This document shows, one piece after another, positions 34,713 to 42,212 of a stretch of 64,000 nucleotides of DNA. Source of the DNA: Streptomyces sp. AM 4-1-1. GTDB lineage: Bacteria; Actinomycetota; Actinomycetes; Streptomycetales; Streptomycetaceae. How positions within the stretch are numbered: the first letter of the stretch is position 1; each line of letters starts with the position of its first letter. Under the pieces are notes generated by a model that ran no database searches, was not told where the DNA came from, and worked only from the letters and a program-made list of their open reading frames with translations. The position numbers were made by a program, and so were the translations under genes. Location: contig NZ_CP119145.1 in NCBI RefSeq assembly GCF_029167625.1, positions 62,001 through 126,000 on the forward strand, read 5' to 3'.

Positions 34713-35857
34713 TCAGATGAGAGGATGCGCGCTCAGCGAATCGGGAAGAACGTTGTCGGGGGTGTCGAGCCAGATCCGCTGCCCTTGAGACGTGACAGAC
34801 AGGCCTGCCCGGTCGCGGGCCGGGCGGCCGAGGTCGTCCCAGGTGCGGTAGGCGGCCAGGGCCTCGTCCCACAGCCTGCGGGGCCCGTACTGCGCAACGG
34901 GATACTCCTGCCGGTCGGGCATGTAGTCGGCCGAGGCCCAGGAATTCTGGTCGTCCGCGAGGATCCAGAAGGTGATCTCGCCACTGTCGTCGTCTGCGGT
35001 GATGGGCAGGTGCCAGGCGTCCGGCAGCGCGAGGCCGGCGAAGAACAGGGCATCGGCGTCCTGCGCGATCGCGAGGGGCGAGAGGCTGGTCGTGGTCTCG
35101 GTGGCGTCCTTGCGATGGTGCAGGAAGTCGTTCAGGTAGCCACGCGCGGGGCGGGAGTTGCGGGACCGCATGAACGCCGGGTAGCCGGTGAACGTGCCGT
35201 GCGCGCGGCCGTCTCGAATGTCGACGACGGCGAAGAGTACGGGAAGAACGATCCTCCCCAGGGCGCGACGATCCGGCCGTGTCGGGCCTGTTCCACCCAG
35301 GCGTAGGGAATCTCCGTGACCGCGTAGGTGGCGATGACCCGCTGGTGGGGGGCGCCGGGTGGCCAGCCCCGGGTGCCGTCGCCGTGCACGATCAGTGGCG
35401 AGAGGCCTGCCGCTGCGGCGTTCTTGGCCGCCTGCTCGGCGAGCACCGTGTCGATCTCGACGGAGACGACGTGGGAAGAGCCGAGGCGGTGGGCGAGCCA
35501 GGAGGCGTTCAGGCCCGTGCCGGCGCCCAGTTCAAGAATCCGGTCGGTCTCGCGTGCGTCCAGCAGGGACAGCATCTCCAGCATGACGGACGGCTGCGAA
35601 CTCGATGACGTCGGCAGACGGTACTCGTCGTGGGCTGTGGAGCGGCCGTCGTTGACCTGGGTGGTGATCGAAACGTCGCTGTAGACCGCCTCCAGCCATC
35701 TGGCCGGGGAAGTGGTGCGCGAGATGGCCTCGTCCCCGACCTCGATGTCCTCGGGAATGAAAAGGTCCCGTCGTACGTCGGCGACGGCGTCCCCCCAAGG
35801 CGCAATGGGCACGCCCTTCTTCCGCAGAGCGTCCAGCAACGACGCGGGCGAGCTCAC
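34713..35857 (-). pseudogene. Protein-L-isoaspartate O-methyltransferase-like protein, frameshifted
   Basis: A GTG at 35857 starts a frame with AVYSDVSITTQ, RILELGAGTGLNASWLAHRL (motif I), VVSVEIDTVLAEQAAKNAA and AVTEIPYAWVEQARHG, ending its sense at GRIVAPWGGSFF near 35240. The other frame then continues VLFAVVDIRDGRAHGTFTGY, PAFMRSRNSRPARGYLN and onward to 34713. Together they form one ~380-residue enzyme of the PCMT-like class found in several RiPP and peptide-modification loci. A one-base indel near 35240 breaks it. A small peptide gene ends nine bases upstream. Confidence 0.65.
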
Positions 35858-35865
35858 AGCCGGGT

Positions 35866-35979
35866 CACTTCTTCTTGGGCGGGTTGCTCACCGGCCCGCT
35901 CCACTGGCCGTCCGACTCCTTGGGCGACTGCCTCTTGTCGCCCTCGGAACCGCCTTTGCCGTCACCATGCTGTCCCATC
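35866..35979 (-). CDS. Small hydrophilic peptide upstream of a PCMT-like methyltransferase
   Basis: 37 residues from an ATG with AAGGAG five bases upstream. It is rich in Gly, Lys, Ser, Asp and Pro (starts MGQHGDGKGGSEGDKRQ, ends SNPPKKK), with a single Trp and no Cys. The methyltransferase GTG lies eight bases after its stop, so the pair is cotranscribed. A peptide-substrate or precursor role is conceivable because PCMT-like enzymes methylate Asp/isoAsp and this peptide has three Asp. It could also be a leader with no function of its own. Confidence 0.5.
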
Positions 35980-36261
35980 GCATCTCCTTATCCACCCAGA
36001 AACCTAACCCTTCGTATTCTCCTGTCCGGACGGTGAGAGGAAGGGTCGTGTTCAGCCGCTCACAGCAGGCGGGGAGGTACGGGAGCGGGGGCCAACCGGT
36101 CGGCCTTCTGTACAGCTTGCTCTGATGCCTTCTCGACGGTGGCGCCGCACGGTGACGTCAAGCTGTGTGGCGGGGCCCGCTGATCGCTCTGCACAGCCAC
36201 GATCCGGTGATCCGGTCCGTGCTTGCGGCCTGCGAGGTCTGAGAACCTTGCGCCGACCACT

Positions 36262-36600
36262 GCACCTTGGGCTGAAGGGGCGGCAACGTCCCGGCGGGCA
36301 GGCCGCAGGACGCGCTGCGGTCGGTGGCGGGCAGCCCCAAACCGGCTGGTTGGCGGCGGTGCACACCTGTGCCGGTCCGTTGGACGTGGTACGCGAGCTC
36401 GGCGTGCTTTTGCCCTGGCGCGAGCGAGCCGAGCTGGCGGCGTCCGCCTGGGCCGGCAGGCCCGGCGTCTCGCCGGTGAGCGAGGCCCCGCCCGCGGCGG
36501 TGCGAGCGGACTACCCGGGTTGTCGCCAGCTCCGTCGGGGCCGGGCGGAGTCCGGCGGGGCGGAGCGAGGAGTTCGCGGCGCCGGTGCGTGACCTCACGG
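36262..36600 (+). pseudogene. Decayed NDP-kinase-like gene fragment
   Basis: Across two frames it reads RGGNVPAGRPQDALRSVAGS, then AAVHTCAGPLDVVRELGVLL, PWRERAELAASAWAG and AAVRADYPGC. The intact gene at 29654-30523 has GGNDPAGRPRDSLRSVAGS, MVHTSDDPLDVVRELAVFL, TWQERAELVASAWAS and AAVRSAYPGC. The fragment covers the active-site half; the N-terminal half is missing and one frameshift is present. This shows a second copy once lay on the plus strand here. Confidence 0.72.
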
Positions 36601-36997
36601 TCTTGCAGCGGCAAGGTCCGCCTCTGGGAACCCCGCCGTCTGCGATTCCGCCTGTTCTCCGCAGCCGGACAACCCGTCACCACCGGTCGGCGCCGCATCC
36701 TCCGCCTCGCCCGGCACTGGCCCTGGACCGGCGAGATCACCGCCGCACTCGAACGACTCGCGCTCCTGCCCAACCCCGGCTGACCAGCAACGTCCATCGA
36801 CCCCACGACAACATCACCCGCCCCGGCAGTGGAACCCGGCGCCCACCCGACGCGAAAGCCGGGCCGCCGACCTGCCCACCATCAGCTCCGGAACGCGAAA
36901 GGGCCCACCGACTCCGTCGGCGGACCCTCACGAAAGATCGAGGCTAGAGACAATGCCGGTAACTTAGGGACATTCTGGTCGTTGTTGGTGGTATGCC
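36601..36997. other. Intergenic stretch left of the ISL3 element
   Basis: No coding frame is supported. A short hairpin (CCGAC-TCC-GTCGG near 36908-36920) is present but weak. Confidence 0.35.
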
Positions 36998-38659
36998 GGG
37001 CCTGTAAAACGTGCGGCTCTGTCTCACATTCGGTGGTGACTCTGCGTTGTGAGTGTCGTTGACATCGATGTGATGGATGTCAACCAGCTTGCGCAGATGG
37101 TATTTGCGGGGATATCTCCGCTGGTCATTGAGGATGTGGTCGACGAGGGCGAGCGGGTCGTGGTGAGGGCGCGGACTCCGCAGAAGACCGCGCCCTGCCC
37201 CGTGTGCGGGGCCTCGTCGGGGCGCGTTCACGGGTATCACTGGCGGACCGTGGCCGACGTACCGGTCGACGGCCGACGAGTGGTGGTCCGTGTACGGGTG
37301 CGGCGTCTGGTCTGTCCGACACACGGCTGCCGTCACACCTTCCGCGAGCAGGTGCCCGGGGTGCTGGAGCGTTATCAGCGACGCACCACCCGCCTGACCG
37401 CGCAGGTCAAGGCGGTAGTCAAGGAGTTAGCGGGCCGGGCAGGGGCGCGCGTACTGGCGATACTCGCGGTAGGCCTGTCGCGTCACACGGCTCTGCGGGC
37501 CCTGTTGCGGATTCCGTTGCCCACGGGACGGGCGCCCCGCGTGATCGGCGTCGACGATTTCGCTCTGCGCCGGCGGCACCGCTATGCCACCGTGGTGATC
37601 GACGCCGAGACCCATGAGCGGATCGACGTGCTGCCCGACCGCACGGCTGACACTCTGGAAGCCTGGCTGCGCGAACATCGGAGCGTCGAGATCGTGTGCC
37701 GTGACGGCTCGGCGACCTACGCCGAGGCCATCCGCCGCGCTCTGCCCGATGCAGTGCAGGTCGGTGACCGCCGGCATTTATGGCACAACCTGTGCGAAGC
37801 CGCCCTGAGCGAGATCAAGGCGCACAGCACCTGCTGGGCCACCGTGCTGGAGGCGCCCCTGTATGACGGGCCCCGCGCACGGACCACCCTGGAGCGCTGG
37901 CACCAGATTCACGACCTCCTCGACCAGGGCGTGGGTCTCCTCGAGTGCGGCCGCCGTCTGCATCTGGCCCTGAATACCGTCAAACGCTATGCCCGAGCCG
38001 ACCGGCCCGAGCGGATGCTCCGCGTCCCGAAATACCGCGCCAGCCTCGTCGATCCCTACCGCGAGCACCTGCGCAAACGCCGGGCTGACGACCCCGCCGT
38101 CCCCGTCCAGCACCTCTTCGGAGAGATCAAGGCCCTTGGCTTCACGGGCTGCCTCAACCTCCTGCACAAGTACATCAACCAAGGGCGCGCGGACGCCGAC
38201 CGCAGCCATATCTCCGCACGCAGACTCGCCCGGATGCTCCTCACCAGGCCCGACAACCTCAAGGCCGAGCACCACGACCTCCTGGCCCGGCTCACCGCCG
38301 CCTGCCCCGAGTTGACCCAACTGGCAACCCACATCCGGACCTTCGCTCTACTTCTGAAGCCTCAGCCAGAAAACGCCGATGCACTCGACCGATGGGTCGC
38401 CCAGGTCCGCGCGGCCGATCTGCCGTATCTGCACGCCTTCACCCGCGCTCTCGAGCGAGACCGCGACGCTGTGATCGCCGCATTCACACTCCCGTACAGC
38501 AACGGCCCGACCGAGGGCGTCAACACCAAGACCAAGCGGATTGCCCGCCAGATGCACGGACGAGCAGGCTTCACCCTCCTTCGCCACCGCATCCTCCTCG
38601 GATAACACCACGCAGAGTCACCACCGAATGTGAGACAGAGCCGCTCGTTTGACAGACCC
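36998..38659 (+). mobile_element. ISL3-family insertion sequence, complete
   Basis: One transposase gene is flanked by long terminal inverted repeats. The innermost 35 bases are a perfect match (GCGGCTCTGTCTCACATTCG onward at 37013-37047, complement at 38610-38644). The repeat continues outward to GGGCCTGTAAAACGT / GGGTCTGTCAAACGA with three mismatches, giving ends near 36998 and 38659. I could not find a clean 8-base target duplication. The right flank is a truncated peptidase E gene. Confidence 0.82.
37049..38605 (+). CDS. ISL3-family transposase
   Basis: 518 residues from a GTG. The N-terminal zinc-binding part has CPVCGASSGRVHGYHWRTVA and CPTHGCRHTF. DDE core residues fall in RVIGVDDFALRRRHRYATVV (Asp), VQVGDRRHLWHNL (Asp) and YSNGPTEGVNTKTKRIARQM (Glu). 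The final RAGFTLLRHRILLG is the normal C-terminus. Full length with no frame break, so probably active. Confidence 0.93.
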   Translation: MSVVDIDVMDVNQLAQMVFAGISPLVIEDVVDEGERVVVRARTPQKTAPCPVCGASSGRVHGYHWRTVADVPVDGRRVVVRVRVRRLVCPTHGCRHTFREQVPGVLERYQRRTTRLTAQVKAVVKELAGRAGARVLAILAVGLSRHTALRALLRIPLPTGRAPRVIGVDDFALRRRHRYATVVIDAETHERIDVLPDRTADTLEAWLREHRSVEIVCRDGSATYAEAIRRALPDAVQVGDRRHLWHNLCEAALSEIKAHSTCWATVLEAPLYDGPRARTTLERWHQIHDLLDQGVGLLECGRRLHLALNTVKRYARADRPERMLRVPKYRASLVDPYREHLRKRRADDPAVPVQHLFGEIKALGFTGCLNLLHKYINQGRADADRSHISARRLARMLLTRPDNLKAEHHDLLARLTAACPELTQLATHIRTFALLLKPQPENADALDRWVAQVRAADLPYLHAFTRALERDRDAVIAAFTLPYSNGPTEGVNTKTKRIARQMHGRAGFTLLRHRILLG

Positions 38660-38855
38660 GCAAGACGCTGGGCTCGCAGGGACGTGACTGGTACGCCCCG
38701 AAGAACTGCTCGATGTAGGCGGGGGCGTCGCCACCGGCTGTCGGGATGAAGCACACCCTGGGGCGAGGAACGGGCACCTGATCGAGCACCCAGTCATCCA
38801 GCAGACCATCGTCGTCGGTGGAGAAGCCGCCTCCAAGGAGAGCTAAAACGACGTT
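38660..38855 (-). pseudogene. Peptidase E (S51 family) N-terminal fragment
   Basis: Read on the minus strand: ALLGGGFSTDDDGLLDDWVL, DQVPVPRPRVCFIPTAGGDA and PAYIEQFFGAYQSRPCEPSV. GGGF...LLDDxVL, PRVCFxPTAxGD and CEPS are the N-terminal features of dipeptidase E-like S51 proteins. The frame runs into the ISL3 right end and does not resume on the left side of the element, so only ~60 codons remain and the catalytic Ser region is gone. Confidence 0.62.
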
Positions 38856-39372
38856 CCGGAACGACAGACACGAGGGTGCCTCCTCAGATCAGGATTCAGA
38901 CGCGCATGATGCCCTGAACCGTGCCAAGCCATCGGCTACGTCCGCAATCGAATAGCCCCTCTGGCTGCCCGAGGTCCTATCCATCCAGGGCAGACCACGG
39001 CCACCGCAGACGTCGAACGGCAGCAATTAGGACAGTCCGCGACCCAGACCGTGTTCCACCTGCACGGCCACCTCGTTCCCCGCACCGCCGAGAGACGGCC
39101 TCGCCCTTCCCCAGAAGCCCGTCCGATGAGTCTCTTCGATCAGTTCACCCGCCGCACCGCCGACATCACCGCCCAGCTCACCATCCGATTCACCGCGCCG
39201 GTCCCACCCGTCGAACACGGCACCGCCGACCCGTGGGCCAGCAGCTACACCGGCCCGGTCGGCAGTGCCGACCGCCCGTGTCGAGTATCAACACCGGCAA
39301 AACGGGCTTATGCCGACGCCGTACCTTGCGGCTGATGTCAGCCAGGTATGGCGGCCCAGTGCGCTCGGTGGG
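38856..39372. other. Intergenic stretch without supported genes
   Basis: A 69-codon plus-strand frame from an ATG at 39126 (MSLFDQFTRRTADITAQL) reads smoothly but has no ribosome binding site or known relative, and it ends in low-complexity sequence. Nothing else was seen. Confidence 0.35.
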
Positions 39373-40041
39373 TCAGGCCCGCAGGTAAGTGAGGACGGCC
39401 AGGACCCTGCGGTGGGCCTTGTCCGTCGGAGGCAGGTCCAGCTTGGTGAGGATGTTGCCGATGTGCTTGCCGATCGCCGCTTCGGAAACCACCAGCTCCT
39501 TGGCGATCGCGCCGTTGGACTTGCCTTCGGCGATCAGTGCCAGCACCTCGCGTTCGCGCGGGGTGAGCTGCTCCAGCGGATCGCGGCGGCGACGCAGCAA
39601 CTGGCGCACCACCTCGGGGTCGACCACCGTCCCGCCGTCCGCCACCTTGTGCAGCGCTTCTACAAACTCCTCGACCTGGCCGACCCGGTCCTTAAGCAGA
39701 TAGCCGACGCCTGATCCGTCGCCGGAGTCCAGGAGTTCGGCAGCGTACGTCCGCTGCACGTACTGACTGAGGACCAGGACCGGCAGTGTGGGGCGCTTCT
39801 CACGCAGCCGCACTGCCGCGTGCAGGCCCTCGTCCTGGAAACCAGGCGGCATGCGTACGTCCGTCACCACGATGTCAGGGGCATGCTCCTCGACCGCGGC
39901 GACCAGTGCCTGCCCGTCCCCGACGGCCGACACCACCTCGTGGCCGCAGCGGCTGAGCAGGCCGATTAGCCCTTCCCGCAGCAGCACGCTGTCTTCGGCC
40001 AGCACTACGCGGAGCGATCGGCCCCCTTGGTCAACTCGCAA
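39373..40041 (-). CDS. NarL/LuxR-family response regulator
   Basis: 222 residues from a TTG that has GGAG five bases upstream. The receiver domain has LRVVLAEDSVLLREGL, the phospho-acceptor Asp in IVVTDVRMPP, Ser in VLVLSQYV and Lys in GYLLKDRV. The C-terminal LuxR helix-turn-helix is LTPREREVLALIAEGKSNGA followed by SEAAIGKHIGNILTKL. Its start lies within the histidine kinase gene (37-base overlap), so the pair is coupled. It probably controls the adjacent ABC transporter operon. Confidence 0.93.
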   Translation of the reverse strand: MRVDQGGRSLRVVLAEDSVLLREGLIGLLSRCGHEVVSAVGDGQALVAAVEEHAPDIVVTDVRMPPGFQDEGLHAAVRLREKRPTLPVLVLSQYVQRTYAAELLDSGDGSGVGYLLKDRVGQVEEFVEALHKVADGGTVVDPEVVRQLLRRRRDPLEQLTPREREVLALIAEGKSNGAIAKELVVSEAAIGKHIGNILTKLDLPPTDKAHRRVLAVLTYLRA

Positions 40042-41309
40042 GAAAACTCCACACGCAACAGAGTCGGTCCACCCGGCGGACTGGTCAGGGCAAGTCTGCC
40101 ATCAAGGACCGATACCCGGTCCGCGAGACCGGTGAGGCCGCTGCCCACCGAGGGATTCGCGCCGCCGCGGCCGTCGTCGCGCACCTCGAGGAACAGGCGT
40201 CCGTCGCGATGACCGCCGCTCACCTGCGCGCCGTCGGCCCCGCTGTGCTTGGCGACGTTGGCCAGCGCCTCGCAGACCACGAAGTACGCCGCGGACTCGA
40301 CCGCCTGGGCTGGCCGGCCCGGCAGTTCGAGGTCGACGTCGACGGGGACCACACAGCGGTCCGCGGCGTCGCTGACCGCGGCTTGGAGGCCGTAGTCCGT
40401 GAGGACCTTGGGATGGATGCCGTGGATGAGCTCGCGCAGCTCCGCGAGCGCCTTGCCCGCCTCCTCGTGGGCCTTGGTCAGCTGGTCGGCGAGCGGGCCG
40501 GGCGGGGCATCGAGGCGGGCCAGCCCGAGGGCCATCGTCAGGGCCACAAGGCGCTGCTGGGCGCCGTCGTGCAGATCGCGCTCGATACGGCGCCGCTCGG
40601 CCTCGAAGGCATCCACCAACCGGACGCGGGAGCGGGCCAGTTCGACCACCTTGGCGCCGAGCTCGCCCTCGCGGGAGGTGATCAGCAGCCGGGCCAGCTC
40701 GGCGCGGGCGCCCGCCGTGACGCCGAGCACGTAAGCGCACAGGCCCATCAGGAGCAGGCCCAGTACGGCGACGCCGAAAGCGGTCGGCCATGTGGTGACC
40801 GTCCACTGCTTGAGCACCTTCGCCTCGTGGCCGTCGCCAACCGTGGCCATCAGCAGCGGGGTGGCGACCATGGACAGTGGAAAGAGCAGGGCGACCGTGA
40901 TCACCAGGGCGTCGACAGGCCACAGCAGCCCGGCGAACAGCAGCGCGTACCCGAGCTCCCGCCAGGTCGCCTGCTCGCGCAGCCGGGTGGTCAGCCAGGC
41001 CCACAGTCCCGGCGCGGCCGGCACCTGGTGCCGACCGGACACCGGGTTGCGGTCGATCAGGCGCACCCTGCGCCGCTCCACCCAGGCCACCGGGATACCG
41101 CTGAGGGCAACCACGACGAGCATGGGCAGCCCCACCAAGACGATGGCGAGCGCACCGCAGACCGCTGCCACCGTCACGATCCCCACCAAGGTGGCGACGC
41201 CGGTCACCGCGCCGGTGAGCAGATACGCGGCGGAGCGCCAGGGCCAGGCCGACAGCAGGAAGCCCGGCCGGGACATGGCCTGCCACACATTCTGAGGGTG
41301 CATGTGCAT
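40005..41309 (-). CDS. Sensor histidine kinase (HisKA_3 type)
   Basis: About 434 residues if started at the ATG at 41309; an ATG at 41303 is also possible. There are about five membrane segments in the first half (VTGVATLVGIVTVAAVCGAL, MLVVVALSGIPVAW, LLFAGLLWPVDALVITVALL, AFGVAVLGLLLMGLCAYVLG). The phospho-acceptor His is in ERRRIERDLHDGAQQRLVAL. The ATPase domain shows the N box EALANVAKHS, DDGRGGAN, and GSGLTGLADRVSVL. It phosphorylates the coupled response regulator. It is divergent from the ABC operon, with a shared promoter region at 41310-41474. Confidence 0.93.
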   Translation of the reverse strand: MHMHPQNVWQAMSRPGFLLSAWPWRSAAYLLTGAVTGVATLVGIVTVAAVCGALAIVLVGLPMLVVVALSGIPVAWVERRRVRLIDRNPVSGRHQVPAAPGLWAWLTTRLREQATWRELGYALLFAGLLWPVDALVITVALLFPLSMVATPLLMATVGDGHEAKVLKQWTVTTWPTAFGVAVLGLLLMGLCAYVLGVTAGARAELARLLITSREGELGAKVVELARSRVRLVDAFEAERRRIERDLHDGAQQRLVALTMALGLARLDAPPGPLADQLTKAHEEAGKALAELRELIHGIHPKVLTDYGLQAAVSDAADRCVVPVDVDLELPGRPAQAVESAAYFVVCEALANVAKHSGADGAQVSGGHRDGRLFLEVRDDGRGGANPSVGSGLTGLADRVSVLDGRLALTSPPGGPTLLRVEFSCELTKGADRSA

Positions 41310-41474
41310 GACCGTAAGTGGCCCACCGGTCCGGTGCCATCGGTCCAGGGCGCGTATCGGGGGTATGCCTGGCACTACCCCAAGTCTCGCTCGGGCCGTA
41401 CTGCGTCACGAGGGGCTTCCGCGGTTTCGTTGAGGCACCAACGAGCCAAGGAGCAGGTACTGGTGGGGGAACAT

Positions 41475-42212
41475 ATGAGCAACGACGCGATCCGATTGCG
41501 CTCCGTAACCCGGCGGTACGGCTCGGGCGGCACGTCCGTCACCGCCCTCGACCAGGTATCGTTCGCCTTCCCGAAGGGGACTTTCACCGCCGTGATGGGC
41601 CCGTCCGGGTCCGGCAAGTCGACTCTGCTGCAGTGCGCCGCGGGCCTGGACCGGCCCACGTCGGGCTCGGTCACCGTGGGCGACACCGAGCTGACCAGGC
41701 TGAGCGAGACCAAGCTGACCCTGCTGCGCCGCGAGCGCATCGGCTTTGTGTTCCAGGCGTTCAACCTGCTGCCCTCGCTGACCGCCGAGCAGAACGTGGC
41801 CCTGCCGCTGCGGCTGGCCGGCCGCCGCCCGAAGAAGGCCCAAGTGCGCGAGGTGCTCGAACAGGTCGGACTCGGCGACCGTGCGCGGCACCGCCCGACG
41901 GAGATGTCCGGCGGCCAGCAGCAGCGAGTTGCCCTGGCCCGCGCCCTGATCACCCGCCCCGAAGTGCTGTTCGGTGACGAGCCGACCGGCGCGCTTGACT
42001 CGCAGACCAGCCGCGAGGTGCTGACCCTGCTGCGCGGCATGGTCGACCGGGACAGCCAGACGATCATCATGGTCAGCCACGACCCCGTCGCGGCCTCCTA
42101 CGCCGACCGCGTCGTCTTCCTCGTCGACGGCCGGGTCAACGGTGAGTTGATCGGCGCCTCCGCTGAGGACATCGCGGCGCGCATGACCAAGCTCGAGGCG
42201 GCGCCGTGCTGA
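41475..42212 (+). CDS. ABC transporter ATP-binding protein (MacB/LolD type)
   Basis: 245 residues from an ATG shortly after GGGGGA. Walker A VMGPSGSGKSTLLQCAAGLD, Q-loop VFQAFNLLPS, signature MSGGQQQRVALARAL, Walker B VLFGDEPTGALD and switch His MVSHDP are all standard. This subfamily powers FtsX-type permeases that export or release lipids, peptides or antibiotics. Its stop overlaps the permease start. Regulated most likely by the divergent two-component system. Confidence 0.94.
   Translation: MSNDAIRLRSVTRRYGSGGTSVTALDQVSFAFPKGTFTAVMGPSGSGKSTLLQCAAGLDRPTSGSVTVGDTELTRLSETKLTLLRRERIGFVFQAFNLLPSLTAEQNVALPLRLAGRRPKKAQVREVLEQVGLGDRARHRPTEMSGGQQQRVALARALITRPEVLFGDEPTGALDSQTSREVLTLLRGMVDRDSQTIIMVSHDPVAASYADRVVFLVDGRVNGELIGASAEDIAARMTKLEAAPC

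Noticed and set aside
39126..39335. 69-codon ORF starting MSLFDQFTRR
   Set aside because: No ribosome binding site and no family; kept only as a remark on the intergenic stretch.
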